Assembly (NCBI RefSeq): GCF_000772105.1
Contig: NZ_CP009354.1
Coordinates: 2,666,001-2,730,000 of the forward strand
Length of the DNA: 64,000 bases
Direction: 5' to 3'
Source of the DNA: Vibrio tubiashii ATCC 19109
GTDB taxonomy: Bacteria > Pseudomonadota > Gammaproteobacteria > Enterobacterales > Vibrionaceae
Positions 9,009-19,278 of this stretch are shown one piece after another. The number at the start of each line of letters is the position of its first letter. Position 1 is the stretch's first letter. Position numbers and translations under genes: made by a program. The notes below the pieces were generated by a model, which worked only from the letters and a program-made list of their open reading frames with translations, ran no database searches and had not been told where the DNA came from.

Positions 9009-10115
9009 CTATGCTAAATGTTCTTTCGCCAAGTAATCATGGCTTTGCATTTCAATCAAACGCGACTGACAGCGTTTAAATTCAAACTCCAATTGACCAC
9101 CAGCATAAAGCGCTTCCAACGGCACTTGCGCAGATATAATTAGTTTGACATGACGCTCATAGAACTCATCGACCAGAGCAATGAAACGTCTGGCAGCATC
9201 ATCTATGGTACGATCCATTATTTGAACATCCGCCAGCAGTACGGTGTGATAGATGCGCGACATCTCTATGTAGTCATTTTGGCTGCGCGCAGATTGGCAT
9301 AGCTGTGCAAAGCTAGCATGTAACACATCTTCAGAAGCTTGAATGACGTCAATCTCTCGATGGTTGATTTCGATGCTCTTAGCCCCTTTCTTCCCTTCCC
9401 CAACGAGCTGTTCATAATAGTGACGAAGGTTTTTATCGGCTTGCGCATCTAACGGAGAGTGGTAGATCTCGGCTTGTTCTAGAGTTCTCAAGCGGTAATC
9501 AATCCCACTATCAACATTCAACACGCGGCAGTTTTTCTCGATCAATTCAATCGCAGGAAGAAAACGAGCACGTTGCAATCCATTACGATACAAATCTTGC
9601 GGTGGAATATTCGAAGTCGCGACTAAGATAACACCACGTTTAAACAGAGCTTGGAACAGAGTGCCCAGAATCATGGCATCGGTAATGTCTGAAACAAAAA
9701 ACTCATCGAAGCAGATGATCTCAGCCTCAGACTTAAATTTGTCAGCCACCAACTCTAGTGGGTCATTCACATCACCTAATGCATTTAACTCATCGTGGAC
9801 GCGATACATAAAGCGGTGAAAATGGACGCGCATTTTCTTTTCTGTGGGTAAAGCCTCAAAGAAGGTATCAACCAGATAGGTTTTACCACGCCCTACTCCG
9901 CCCCAAAAATAGAGCCCTTGGGGTGCTTGAGGTAGCTCTGGCGCTTTTTTACTAAACCAAGTTTTCCATCCGCTCGGCTTTTCTACCGGCGTGTTAATGT
10001 AGTCGATGAATTCATGGTAGAGGTTATCTAAGGCTGTAACCGCTTGAAGCTGCGCGGCATCCTTTTGAAAACCATGTTGTTTTATATCGTTGTTATAGAT
10101 TTCTAATGGCGTCAT
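9009..10115 (-). CDS. zapE: Cell division ATPase ZapE (AFG1-like)
   Basis: 368 residues. Walker A is GGVGRGKTYL near residue 90 and Walker B is IICFDEFFVSD near residue 145, typical of AFG1/LACE1 P-loop ATPases. In E. coli ZapE (YhcM) acts at the Z ring late in constriction and matters under low oxygen and heat. It is divergent from zapG with about 150 bp between, matching the rplM-zapE-zapG-degQ-degS order of enterics. Confidence 0.94.
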   Translation of the reverse strand: MTPLEIYNNDIKQHGFQKDAAQLQAVTALDNLYHEFIDYINTPVEKPSGWKTWFSKKAPELPQAPQGLYFWGGVGRGKTYLVDTFFEALPTEKKMRVHFHRFMYRVHDELNALGDVNDPLELVADKFKSEAEIICFDEFFVSDITDAMILGTLFQALFKRGVILVATSNIPPQDLYRNGLQRARFLPAIELIEKNCRVLNVDSGIDYRLRTLEQAEIYHSPLDAQADKNLRHYYEQLVGEGKKGAKSIEINHREIDVIQASEDVLHASFAQLCQSARSQNDYIEMSRIYHTVLLADVQIMDRTIDDAARRFIALVDEFYERHVKLIISAQVPLEALYAGGQLEFEFKRCQSRLIEMQSHDYLAKEHLA

Positions 10116-10267
10116 TGCTTCTTTACCTACTCAAGAAGACTGTCAAACTGCTATGTAGAGCACATGCATTTTTCTTTATTGGCTTAAGTTCTCATAGTAC
10201 CATGTCATTTGAACATGTGTAACTAACCAGTAAAAAACATGTTAAATAACAATGATAAGGAGCAATT

Positions 10268-10726
10268 ATGCCTTGGATTTATGCCCTCGTAGGTTTGCTT
10301 GTTGGTATGGTTTTGGGTGTTGCGATTTCTCGCCTGACAACACCAGGATACAAGAAGCAAAAGAGCGTTCAAAAAGATCTCGACAACGCAAAATTTGAAT
10401 TAGAGCAGCAAAAACAAGATCTTGCAGATCACTTTGCGCAAACAGCGGAAATGTTGGATTCACTAGGTAAAGAGTACACTAAGCTGTATCAACATATGGC
10501 GAAGACGTCTTCAGAACTTTTACCAAACATTCCCGAGCAAGATAACCCATTCGTGAAGAAGATCGCTCAGCAGTCTGATTCAGAATCAGTTGAAAATAAC
10601 GATGTTGATATTCAACCGTTAAGCGAAGCGCCTAAAGATTATGCGTCAGGTTCAACGGGTTTATTAAAAGAGCAGAAGAAAGAAATTTTAGATTCTCAAG
10701 ACGTTGTTTCAGCTAAAGCGTCATAA
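10268..10726 (+). CDS. zapG: Z-ring/envelope-associated membrane protein ZapG (YhcB, DUF1043)
   Basis: 152 residues. One N-terminal membrane helix (YALVGLLVGMVLGVAI, residues 4-20) is followed by a cytoplasmic coiled coil to about residue 90 and a polar tail. This is the DUF1043/YhcB architecture; the E. coli protein links cell division with envelope synthesis. A clear AAGGAGC ribosome site precedes the ATG. No terminator is visible before degQ. Confidence 0.92.
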   Translation: MPWIYALVGLLVGMVLGVAISRLTTPGYKKQKSVQKDLDNAKFELEQQKQDLADHFAQTAEMLDSLGKEYTKLYQHMAKTSSELLPNIPEQDNPFVKKIAQQSDSESVENNDVDIQPLSEAPKDYASGSTGLLKEQKKEILDSQDVVSAKAS

Positions 10727-10744
10727 TTGAAATCTATCTTTGAT

Positions 10745-10772
10745 GAACTTTGCAAAGGTTTTTAAGTCATAA
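10745..10772 (+). promoter_or_regulatory. Candidate sigma-E type promoter of degQ
   Basis: TGAACTT (GAACTT at 10745-10750), then 16 bases and TCATAA (10767-10772, preceded by G), resembles the sigma-E pattern GGAACTT-N16-TCnnA. It lies about 80 bp before the degQ start. In E. coli the DegP/DegQ proteases and sigma-E are linked through DegS, so this placement makes biological sense. The match is by eye and imperfect. Confidence 0.4.
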
Positions 10773-10849
10773 CTCCTACAAGTGACCATTGAAATCTGAT
10801 TTTTCGTACAAATGTCAGTATTAGGTCCTTAACCAACTAGGAGTATCCG

Positions 10850-12217
10850 ATGAAAAAACCTTTGCTTGCTTTAACCGTCCTGTCATTAAGCCTAAGTTCA
10901 ATCATCACACCAATGCAGGCTACGGCCGCTTTGCCGTTTACGGTTGATGGCGAACAGTTACCAAGCTTGGCTCCGATGCTTGAAAAAGTGACCCCTGCTG
11001 TCGTCAGTATCTCAGTGGAAGGCACCCAAGTATCCAAACAACAAATTCCTGATCAGTTCCGTTTTTTCTTTGGACCTGATTTCCCAACCGAACAGCTCCA
11101 AGAACGCCCATTCCGTGGGTTAGGCTCAGGTGTCATCGTTGACGCTAAGAAAGGCCACATCGTTACTAACTACCACGTCATCAACGGCGCAGAGAAAATC
11201 CGCGTTAAACTTCGAGATGGTCGCGAGTACGATGCTGAACTCGTCGGCGGCGACCAGATGTCAGACGTGGCACTGCTCAAGCTAGAAGAAGCGAAGAACC
11301 TGACCGAGATTAAGATCGCTGACTCAGACAAGTTGCGCGTCGGTGATTTCACCGTAGCCATTGGTAACCCATTTGGTCTCGGACAAACCGTAACTTCGGG
11401 GATTGTGTCTGCCCTAGGTCGTAGTGGTCTAAACCTAGAGAACTTTGAAAACTTCATCCAAACCGACGCAGCGATCAACAGCGGCAACTCTGGTGGCGCA
11501 CTGGTGAACCTAAATGGTGAACTGATTGGTATTAACACCGCCATCTTAGGCCCTAACGGCGGTAACGTGGGTATCGGCTTTGCGATCCCATCCAACATGA
11601 TGACCAATTTGACCGCGCAAATCCTAGAGTTTGGCGAAGTTAAACGCGGTATGCTCGGCGTACAAGGTGGCGAAATCACCTCTGAATTAGCCGAGGCCCT
11701 AGGATACGAATCGAGTAAAGGTGCTTTTGTTAGCCAAGTTGTACCTGATAGTGCAGCGGATAAAGCCGGCCTTGAGGCAGGTGATGTCATTGTATCTGTC
11801 AACGGCAAAGCAATTAATTCATTTAGTGAGTTAAGAGCTAAGGTGGCAACTTTGGGGGCAGGTAAAGAGATCTCACTTGGCGTCGTGCGCGATGGTAAGA
11901 AGAAATCATTCGATGTCACCTTAGGTGAGCAGACTAACATCAAGACGACTGCTGATAAGCTACATGAAGGCTTATCTGGTGCGCAGCTAACCAACACCAA
12001 TGCCAGCGACTCTGTACAAGGTGTTAAAGTCACCTCAGTAGAAAAAGGCTCTAATGCAGAAGCTTATCAGCTGCAAAAAGATGACATCATTATTGGCGTT
12101 AACCGTCAACGAGTGAAGAATCTCGCAGAGTTTAGAAAAGTGGTAGAGAAGCAATCGGGAGTACTTGCGCTCAATATCCAACGAGGAGAGCGTAGTATCT
12201 ATCTTGTTATTCGATAA
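10850..12217 (+). CDS. degQ: Periplasmic serine endoprotease DegQ/DegP (Do family)
   Basis: 455 residues. The signal peptide ends near residue 27 (MQATAA). The trypsin-like domain has the triad His109 (TNYHV), Asp139 (SDVALL) and Ser214 (GNSGGAL). Two PDZ domains follow, about residues 260-350 and 370-455. It degrades or refolds misfolded envelope proteins. The length and the short LA loop fit DegQ better than DegP, and the position just before degS matches E. coli degQ-degS. An intrinsic terminator follows. Confidence 0.94.
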   Translation: MKKPLLALTVLSLSLSSIITPMQATAALPFTVDGEQLPSLAPMLEKVTPAVVSISVEGTQVSKQQIPDQFRFFFGPDFPTEQLQERPFRGLGSGVIVDAKKGHIVTNYHVINGAEKIRVKLRDGREYDAELVGGDQMSDVALLKLEEAKNLTEIKIADSDKLRVGDFTVAIGNPFGLGQTVTSGIVSALGRSGLNLENFENFIQTDAAINSGNSGGALVNLNGELIGINTAILGPNGGNVGIGFAIPSNMMTNLTAQILEFGEVKRGMLGVQGGEITSELAEALGYESSKGAFVSQVVPDSAADKAGLEAGDVIVSVNGKAINSFSELRAKVATLGAGKEISLGVVRDGKKKSFDVTLGEQTNIKTTADKLHEGLSGAQLTNTNASDSVQGVKVTSVEKGSNAEAYQLQKDDIIIGVNRQRVKNLAEFRKVVEKQSGVLALNIQRGERSIYLVIR

Positions 12218-12249
12218 ACACCATTGATAAAAAACGCGATATTGGCTTG

Positions 12250-12285
12250 AAAGGATAGCGGTAGAACCCGCTGTCCTTTTGTTAT
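12250..12285 (+). terminator. Intrinsic terminator after degQ
   Basis: AAAGGATAGCGG pairs with CCGCTGTCCTTT across a short loop, with one internal mismatch, followed by TTGTTATTTT. It suggests degS can be transcribed separately. Confidence 0.65.
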
Positions 12286-12345
12286 TTTCTCATCTAGTGC
12301 TATTCTTCACCAACTTATCCATTTTATGACCTTGACGAGGAAAGC

Positions 12346-13410
12346 ATGCTGCAATTTTTGTTGCGTTCTATTGGCTTAGGCTTAGCAACTGCTGCTCTGT
12401 TATTAATCGCTGTACCGTCTTTGCGGTCCAACATCCTTCCTCAAACCAATCAATCCACTGTAACTGACTATTCACAGGTTCAGGTGTCATTCAATCAAGC
12501 CGTTCGAAAAGCAGCTCCTGCTGTGGTGAATATTTATAGCCGTAAGTACCAAGAGAGCGATCGTTCCAAACTGCTTACCCAAGGGCTAGGCTCTGGTGTC
12601 ATCGTCAGTGATAAAGGCTATATCATTACCAACTACCACGTCGTTGCACAGGCCGATCAAATTATCGTTGCGCTGCAAGATGGCCGAGTGGCTGCCGCTC
12701 AATTAGTTGGTAAAGACCGTAGAACCGATATCGCCATCCTGAGGGTTGAAGGCGATAACTTACCTGTTATTCCACTTAATCCTGAATACTCGCCGAAAGT
12801 CGGTGATATTGTTCTGGCAATTGGTAACCCGTACAACCTTGGTCAAACCACCACTTTCGGTATTATCTCTGCCACTGGCCGCTCTTCAATCAGCGCCGAT
12901 GGTCACCAAGCGTTTATCCAAACCGATGCCGCAATCAATGAAGGTAACTCTGGTGGCGCTTTGGTCAATACTCGTGGCGAGCTAGTTGGAATTAACACTG
13001 CTTCATTCCAACAAGCCACTGAGCTGGAAACTTACGGTATTTCGTTTGCCATTCCATATGCACTCGCGAATAAAATCATGCAGAAAATCATTGCCGACGG
13101 TCGAGTGATTCGCGGCTATATCGGAATTGATGGGCAAGACATTAACTCCGTTACCTCCCGTCTATTAGGTAACGAACATCTCGGTGGTATCGTAGTATTA
13201 GGTATTGATCCCAACGGCCCTGCGGCGGATGCTGGATTTGAAGCTCAAGACATTATCTTGAAAATTGATGGTCAGAAGATCAATGGTCGTCAAAGCGTGA
13301 TGGACATAGTGACCGAGTTAAGACCAGGCACAACGGTTGATGTGCTAGTACTGCGTAAAGGAGTCGAAAAAGTCCTTAAAGTCACCATTGAAGAAGATAC
13401 CCGCGAATAA
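12346..13410 (+). CDS. degS: Envelope-stress sensor protease DegS
   Basis: 354 residues. An uncleaved N-terminal membrane anchor (residues 5-25) is followed by a serine-protease domain with His98 (TNYHV), Asp128 (TDIAIL) and Ser202 (GNSGGAL), and a single PDZ domain (from about 255). DegS senses C-termini of unfolded outer-membrane proteins and starts proteolysis of the anti-sigma factor RseA. One PDZ domain and the anchor separate it from DegQ. Confidence 0.95.
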   Translation: MLQFLLRSIGLGLATAALLLIAVPSLRSNILPQTNQSTVTDYSQVQVSFNQAVRKAAPAVVNIYSRKYQESDRSKLLTQGLGSGVIVSDKGYIITNYHVVAQADQIIVALQDGRVAAAQLVGKDRRTDIAILRVEGDNLPVIPLNPEYSPKVGDIVLAIGNPYNLGQTTTFGIISATGRSSISADGHQAFIQTDAAINEGNSGGALVNTRGELVGINTASFQQATELETYGISFAIPYALANKIMQKIIADGRVIRGYIGIDGQDINSVTSRLLGNEHLGGIVVLGIDPNGPAADAGFEAQDIILKIDGQKINGRQSVMDIVTELRPGTTVDVLVLRKGVEKVLKVTIEEDTRE

Positions 13411-13430
13411 TCTTTAATACGATGAACAAT

Positions 13431-13459
13431 AAAAAACCCATGCTAGGCATGGGTTTTTT
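13431..13459. terminator. Bidirectional terminator between degS and parC
   Basis: A6 CCCATGC TAG GCATGGG T6: a perfect 7-bp stem with flanking A and T runs serves the convergent degS and parC genes. Confidence 0.92.
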
Positions 13460-13462
13460 GTT

Positions 13463-15745
13463 CTATTCAGACGCTTCGTTTTCCGGCTCAGGGGTTGAAC
13501 CAGACTCAACCTCAATACGAGTTACGCGCTGAAGACCTCTAGGCAACAAGCCGCCTCGACGCCCACGCTCTCCGCGGAAGTTCTCTAGGTCAGCAGGTTT
13601 TAGACCAAGCTTACGTTTACCCGCATAGAGAGTTACCGAACTACCCTGAGGCAAAGCAATAAGGTGAGAAACAAGCTCTTCACGCTCTTTCGCTTTCGCC
13701 GCTGGAATGTTGATGATCTTATTACCCTTACCTTTACCAAGCTGCGGCAGATCCTTGATTGGGAACAGCAACATACGACCTTGGTTAGTAATCGCTAAGA
13801 TTTCATCTGCATCTAAATTGCCCACCGTTTGTGGTGAAAGCACTTCAGAGTTCTGCGGCAGTGTCACCAGAGCTTTACCACTGCGGTTTTTCGACAGTAA
13901 GTCACTTCCCTTACAAACGAAACCATAACCCGCGTCGGAACCAACTAGCCACAGTTGCTCTTCTTCACCCATAACAACATGGCGAATATTAGTGCCTGCG
14001 CTAATGTTCAAGCGGCCTGTAATTGGCTCACCTTGGCTACGCGCAGAGGGTAATGAGTGCGACTCTAACGAGTAACTGCGGCCATCACTGCCAAGGAATA
14101 CCGCTTGCTGGTTGCTCTTACCACGGGCATGAGCAAGGTATTTATCGCCCGACTTATAGTTCAAGCCATCAGCATCAACCTCATGCCCTTTAGCATGACG
14201 AATCCAACCTTTCTCAGAAAGTACAACAGTGATAGGTTCGCTAGGAACTAAGTCACGCTCTGTTAGTGCCTTAGCTTCTGCACGCTCAACCATTGGTGAA
14301 CGGCGATCATCACCGTATTTGTCAGCATCCGCTTTGATTTCTTTCTTCAGAAGCGTATTAAGACGACGCTCTGAGCCTAGCAGTTGCTCTAGCTTTTCAC
14401 GTTCTTTCTCTAACTCATCTTGCTCACCGCGAATCTTCATCTCTTCCAATTTCGCTAAGTGACGAAGTTTGGTATCGAGAATCGCATCTGCTTGAATATC
14501 GGTAATACCAAAACGTTCCATAAGCACCGCTTTAGGATCGTCTTCAGTACGGATGATCTCAATCACCTCATCAAGGTTAAGGTATGCGACCAACAAACCT
14601 TCCAAGATGTGTAAGCGAGCCATGACCTTATCTAAACGGTGTTGCAAACGACGACGTACAGTCGCACGGCGGAATTCGATCCATTCAGAGAGAATTTGAA
14701 CGAGTCCTTTGACCTGAGGACGATTGTCCAAACCAATCATGTTCAGGTTTACACGGAAGTTCTTTTCAAGATCGGTCGAGGCAAATAGGTGATTCATCAA
14801 CTGGTCACAGTCAACACGGTTTGAACGCGGTACCACGACGATACGAGTTGGGTTCTCGTGATCGGATTCATCACGCAGATCGTCAACCATAGGTAGCTTT
14901 TTAGCGCGCATTTGGTTAGCGATTTGCTCTAGTAGCTTAGCGCCAGACACTTGGTGTGGCAGAGCGGTAATGACGATCTCTGAACCTTCTTTGTGCCATA
15001 CAGCACGCATTTTAATGCTGCCACGACCAGTACGATAAATCTTTTCTAAATCCGCTTTAGGCGAAATGATCTCTGCTTCTGTTGGGTAATCTGGCCCTTG
15101 AACAAAGTTCATTACATCCGCAAGTTCAGACTTTGGATTATCGATCAGATGAATCGTTGCTTCTGCCACTTCACGTACGTTGTGTGGCGGAATGTCCGTT
15201 GCCATACCTACCGCGATACCTGTCACACCATTAAGCAGGATGTGAGGTAAACGCGCTGGTAACATTTGCGGCTCTTTCATCGTGCCGTCAAAGTTAGGCT
15301 GCCATTCAACGGTGCCTTGGCCTAATTCGCCAAGCAGAACTTCGGCAAACTTAGAGAGTTTTGCTTCGGTATAACGCATTGCCGCGAATGATTTAGGATC
15401 ATCCGGCGCACCCCAGTTGCCTTGGCCATCTACGAGTGGATAACGGTAAGAGAATGGCTGAGCCATCAATACCATTGCTTCGTAACAAGCCGAGTCCCCG
15501 TGTGGGTGGTACTTACCTAATACGTCACCAACAGTACGTGCCGATTTTTTGTATTTTGCCGCTGCCGAAAGACCAAGCTCCGACATTGCGTAGATAATAC
15601 GACGCTGAACCGGTTTTAAACCGTCACCAATATATGGCAACGCACGGTCCATAATGACGTACATCGAATAGTTAAGATAAGCGTCTTCGGTGAACTTGCG
15701 CATTGGCAACTGTTCAACGCCATCAAATGTAATTTCAGTAGACAT
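13463..15745 (-). CDS. parC: DNA topoisomerase IV subunit A
   Basis: 760 residues, a full-length type IIA topoisomerase A subunit. The active-site tyrosine is Tyr125 ([10 protein letters not shown]). The quinolone-resistance-determining region reads [11 protein letters not shown] with Ser85 and Glu89, the unmutated state. The C-terminal beta-pinwheel follows from about residue 495. ParC with ParE unlinks daughter chromosomes. It follows parE by three bases, so the two are probably one operon; in E. coli the genes are separated. Confidence 0.97.
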   Translation of the reverse strand: MSTEITFDGVEQLPMRKFTEDAYLNYSMYVIMDRALPYIGDGLKPVQRRIIYAMSELGLSAAAKYKKSARTVGDVLGKYHPHGDSACYEAMVLMAQPFSYRYPLVDGQGNWGAPDDPKSFAAMRYTEAKLSKFAEVLLGELGQGTVEWQPNFDGTMKEPQMLPARLPHILLNGVTGIAVGMATDIPPHNVREVAEATIHLIDNPKSELADVMNFVQGPDYPTEAEIISPKADLEKIYRTGRGSIKMRAVWHKEGSEIVITALPHQVSGAKLLEQIANQMRAKKLPMVDDLRDESDHENPTRIVVVPRSNRVDCDQLMNHLFASTDLEKNFRVNLNMIGLDNRPQVKGLVQILSEWIEFRRATVRRRLQHRLDKVMARLHILEGLLVAYLNLDEVIEIIRTEDDPKAVLMERFGITDIQADAILDTKLRHLAKLEEMKIRGEQDELEKEREKLEQLLGSERRLNTLLKKEIKADADKYGDDRRSPMVERAEAKALTERDLVPSEPITVVLSEKGWIRHAKGHEVDADGLNYKSGDKYLAHARGKSNQQAVFLGSDGRSYSLESHSLPSARSQGEPITGRLNISAGTNIRHVVMGEEEQLWLVGSDAGYGFVCKGSDLLSKNRSGKALVTLPQNSEVLSPQTVGNLDADEILAITNQGRMLLFPIKDLPQLGKGKGNKIINIPAAKAKEREELVSHLIALPQGSSVTLYAGKRKLGLKPADLENFRGERGRRGGLLPRGLQRVTRIEVESGSTPEPENEASE

Positions 15746-15748
15746 CCG

Positions 15749-17629
15749 TTAAACCTCTGCCATGTCGCCGTTGTTTTGTAACCAAGAGCGACGATCATCA
15801 GCACGCTTCTTACCAAGCAGCATATCCATCATTTCCATGGTCGCTTGGTTGTCATCAATGGTTAGCTGAACTAAGCGACGAGTATTTGGATCCATCGTCG
15901 TTTCGCGAAGTTGCAGTGGGTTCATCTCACCCAAACCTTTGAATCGCTGTACGTTGATTTTTGCTTTCTTCTTCGATAAGCGCTCTAAAATGCCCTCTTT
16001 CTCATCGTCATCAAGGGCATAGAACACTTCCTTACCACAGTCGATACGATAGAGAGGAGGCATGGCTACATAGATATGACCCGCTTCAACCAGAGAGCGG
16101 AAATGACGCGTAAATAGCGCACAAAGTAGCGTTGCGATATGCAGACCATCCGAGTCCGCATCGGCAAGGATACAGATCTTACCGTAGCGAAGGCCTTCAA
16201 GATTCTCGCTATCTGGGTCAATACCTAGTGCCACTGAGATATCGTGAACTTCTTGAGAAGCGAGCACCTGATCAGGAGAGACTTCCCAAGTATTGAGAAT
16301 CTTACCGCGTAGTGGCATTACCGCTTGGAACTCACGGTCACGAGCTTGCTTAGCTGAGCCACCTGCCGAGTCACCCTCGACGAAGAAGATTTCAGTGCGG
16401 TTTAAGTCTTGAACAGAACAGTCCGTCAGTTTACCTGGTAGAGCTGGGCCTGAAGCCACTTTTTTACGCACCACCTTTTTGCTTGCGCGCATTCGGCGGT
16501 GTGCGTTTGCAATACACACTTCAGCCAGTTGCTCTGCCAATTGCGGTTTTTCATTCAGCCACAGACTGAAGGCATCTTTAACCACACCAGAAACAAAGGC
16601 TGCGGTTTGGCGAGAAGACAAACGCTCTTTCGTCTGACCGGCAAACTGCGGATCTTGCATCTTAACCGATAAAACATAAGAACAGCGGTCGAAGACATCG
16701 TCACCGGTTAACTTAACACCACGTGGCAGCAGGTTGCGGAATTCACAGAACTCTCGCATAGCATCAAGCAAACCTTGGCGCAGACCATTAACGTGCGTAC
16801 CACCTTGCGCGGTTGGGATCAGGTTAACGTAGCTTTCGGTGATCATCTCACCGCCTTCTGGCTGCCAGATAACTGCCCAGTTAGCCGCTTCGGTTTCTGC
16901 CGAGAATTCGCCCGTAAATGGTTCTTCTGGGAGAACGGTATAACCTTTAACGCCTTCCGCTAGGTAATCTTTTAAACCGTCTTCATACAGCCATTTGTAG
17001 TCATTGCCATTTACTTTATCAGTAAAGGTAATTTCTAAGCCCGGACAAAGGACAGCTTTCGCGCGTAAGTTATTAACTAAACGAGTAACCGAGAAGTTTG
17101 CCGAGTCAAAATACTTCGCCTCAGGCCAGAAATGAACACTGGTGCCTTTATTGCGGCGGCCGCATGTCCCGGTAACCGTTAAGTCAGACACTTTATCGCC
17201 GTGTTCAAATGCAATTTCGTACACTTGACCATCACGACGCACCGTCACTTCCACACGCTTAGACAAGGCGTTTACCACGGAGATACCGACCCCGTGTAGA
17301 CCACCAGAGAACTGATAGTTTTTATTCGAGAACTTACCCCCTGCGTGAAGCTTACATAGAATAAGCTCCACACCAGAGACTTTCTCTTCTGGGTGGATGT
17401 CTACAGGCATACCACGACCATCATCGATCACTTCGAGTGATTGGTCAGCATGCAAAATTACTTGAACCTTTGAAGCGTGTCCGGCGAGCGCTTCATCGAC
17501 ACTGTTATCGATGACTTCTTGGCCCAAATGGTTTGGGCGCGCTGTATCCGTATACATCCCTGGTCGGCGACGTACTGGCTCCAAACCATTAAGAACCTCA
17601 ATGGCTCCAGCATTATATTGTTCAGTCAT
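15749..17629 (-). CDS. parE: DNA topoisomerase IV subunit B
   Basis: 626 residues. The GHKL ATPase domain has NSVDEALAGHA and DDGRGMPVDIHP; the TOPRIM domain has EGDSAGGSAKQARDREFQA. It ends FKGLGEMNPLQLRETTMDP..., with the metal-binding DADSDGLH upstream. It is the ATP-driven subunit of topoisomerase IV. It is upstream of parC and downstream of yqiA with a 225-bp gap that shows no gene. Confidence 0.97.
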   Translation of the reverse strand: MTEQYNAGAIEVLNGLEPVRRRPGMYTDTARPNHLGQEVIDNSVDEALAGHASKVQVILHADQSLEVIDDGRGMPVDIHPEEKVSGVELILCKLHAGGKFSNKNYQFSGGLHGVGISVVNALSKRVEVTVRRDGQVYEIAFEHGDKVSDLTVTGTCGRRNKGTSVHFWPEAKYFDSANFSVTRLVNNLRAKAVLCPGLEITFTDKVNGNDYKWLYEDGLKDYLAEGVKGYTVLPEEPFTGEFSAETEAANWAVIWQPEGGEMITESYVNLIPTAQGGTHVNGLRQGLLDAMREFCEFRNLLPRGVKLTGDDVFDRCSYVLSVKMQDPQFAGQTKERLSSRQTAAFVSGVVKDAFSLWLNEKPQLAEQLAEVCIANAHRRMRASKKVVRKKVASGPALPGKLTDCSVQDLNRTEIFFVEGDSAGGSAKQARDREFQAVMPLRGKILNTWEVSPDQVLASQEVHDISVALGIDPDSENLEGLRYGKICILADADSDGLHIATLLCALFTRHFRSLVEAGHIYVAMPPLYRIDCGKEVFYALDDDEKEGILERLSKKKAKINVQRFKGLGEMNPLQLRETTMDPNTRRLVQLTIDDNQATMEMMDMLLGKKRADDRRSWLQNNGDMAEV

Positions 17630-17854
17630 AATACGGAATATCGTTATAAAGAATAAAAAGGTTACTTGTTGGGTGATGGATAAGGCGTTGGCTCACAATG
17701 GAAGCAGTGACTGTTGGCAGTCGTCCATGCGGCCACTATCTAATTGCGTCAAACCCACACAAGTACTGGTGAGACATAGTCTGGAACAGACCCAATTATG
17801 TCAAGAGAGATAACTAAGTAACAAGCAAAATTATGACTCTTCCCTCAATGAGGG

Positions 17855-18436
17855 TCAGAGTTGTAAGAATTCTATGATTTGAGCAGGATAGCGTTCGAAA
17901 TCAACAAAGCTATGATCACCGCCCTGTTCGACGTTCTGTTTTGCCCCATAAAAATGCTCAACCGCTTGCTTATAATCTAACACTTCATCTTCAGTTTGTT
18001 GCAACAACCAAAAATCAGATGGTGTGGCTATTTTGGGCGTATCAAGTGTTTTTAACTCTTCGATATGTTTCGCCTCAAGCACATAGCGCTCTTTGGTGTA
18101 TGGGTTTTCTTGCTCACCTAAGTAGTCGGCAAGCAGCTCATAGGGCTTCACCGCAGGGTTCACCACCACGGCCTTAAAGCCAAACTGTGCATTGAGCCAC
18201 ATTGACATGTAACCGCCTAAAGAGCTGCCAACCAAGCCAATGGTATAGTCATCTTTATACTGATTTACAATATCGAGTAGGTGCTGGGCAGCTTGCTGTG
18301 GAAAGCAAGGTAAACGCGGTGTCACTAATTTAATATCAGGTCGATTTTCTAGGCAATACTCCTTCATCACATTGGCTTTATGCGATAAAGGTGAGCTGTT
18401 AAAACCATGAATATAAAGTAGTAATGACGGTTTCAT
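17855..18436 (-). CDS. yqiA: YqiA family alpha/beta-hydrolase esterase
   Basis: 193 residues. It begins MKPSLLLYIHGFNSSPLSHKA and has the nucleophile elbow GLVGSSLGGYMS near residue 75, with a late His in GGDHSFVDF. This is the UPF0227/YqiA esterase family. It sits between cpdA and parE as in E. coli. The natural substrate is unknown. Confidence 0.92.
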   Translation of the reverse strand: MKPSLLLYIHGFNSSPLSHKANVMKEYCLENRPDIKLVTPRLPCFPQQAAQHLLDIVNQYKDDYTIGLVGSSLGGYMSMWLNAQFGFKAVVVNPAVKPYELLADYLGEQENPYTKERYVLEAKHIEELKTLDTPKIATPSDFWLLQQTEDEVLDYKQAVEHFYGAKQNVEQGGDHSFVDFERYPAQIIEFLQL

Positions 18437-18445
18437 TGCGCTCCC

Positions 18446-19267
18446 TTAATAACCCGCTGAGTTAAAATCCGGTTGAAAACTGCCATAAGGCAGACGTTTG
18501 ACTTGCGTGGTTAACTGGCCGTCACTATGCAGCTCTAGCTCTCTCCAACCTGGAGAAAGCGTATCCAGAGCAAAATCATCGCTATTTGGCTTAAACTGCA
18601 CACATGTTGAAGGGGTCGCCATAACACGCACTCCCTGATGCAATACATTCATATCTTGATGAACATGGCCACACAGTACTGCCTTAACGTTGCTGTGCTT
18701 TTCAACCACCTCCCAGAAATGATGAGCATCTTTTAGTGTGTGCTGATCTAACCAACGGCTGCCTACCAAGATTGGATGGTGATGAAGCAGCACCAAGGTA
18801 TTTCTTTCAGGGTATTGAGAAAGTTTATCTTCAAGTAGAGCTAGCTGTTGATCACTTAAACGACCATGAGGTACGCCAACGACTTGAGAGTCCAACAGCA
18901 CCATTTGCCAATGCTCGCCAAGCAGAACATGCTCAACTTGTTTAATTTGAGTCGATGGCAACACGGAACTCATGCTCGGCTTAAAGTCATGATTACCTGG
19001 TAGCCAGAAACAGGTGTTCTTCAGCGGAGCGATTCCGCGCTCAAAACGCTGGTAAGACTCGGCGGTGTGATCTTGAGAGATATCTCCGGTCGAGATAACC
19101 GCATCAAAGCTTTGATTTTCTTCGACGATCGCCGCTACCACAGCATTAAAACTGTCTAATGTATTTACGCTGAGCAGACTACCATCCACTGGCTCAAACA
19201 AATGAGTGTCAGTAATCTGAAGTAGCTTAATACTGTCGCTATTTGATGAACTTGACGTTACTTTCAA
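18446..19267 (-). CDS. cpdA: 3',5'-cyclic-AMP phosphodiesterase CpdA
   Basis: 273 residues of the class III (calcineurin-like) metallophosphoesterase fold, with the metal-binding motifs ITDTHLF, STGDISQDH, PGNHDFKP, LLHHHPI and CGHVHQD in order. CpdA lowers intracellular cAMP and so tunes CRP control. It follows yqiB by 11 bp and precedes yqiA by 9 bp in a compact operon. Confidence 0.95.
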   Translation of the reverse strand: MKVTSSSSNSDSIKLLQITDTHLFEPVDGSLLSVNTLDSFNAVVAAIVEENQSFDAVISTGDISQDHTAESYQRFERGIAPLKNTCFWLPGNHDFKPSMSSVLPSTQIKQVEHVLLGEHWQMVLLDSQVVGVPHGRLSDQQLALLEDKLSQYPERNTLVLLHHHPILVGSRWLDQHTLKDAHHFWEVVEKHSNVKAVLCGHVHQDMNVLHQGVRVMATPSTCVQFKPNSDDFALDTLSPGWRELELHSDGQLTTQVKRLPYGSFQPDFNSAGY

Positions 19268-19278
19268 AACAAAAAAAC

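Noticed and set aside
11170..12033. 287-codon minus-strand frame opposite degQ
   Set aside because: It is antisense to a well-supported protease; the composition is that of a shadow frame and no family is seen.
13463..15745. Quinolone-resistance change in ParC
   Set aside because: Ser85 and Glu89 are the unmutated residues.
17829..17858. Hairpin ACTCT-CCCTC/GAGGG-AGAGT as a terminator of yqiA
   Set aside because: It overlaps the yqiA stop region and has no proper T-run on the minus strand.
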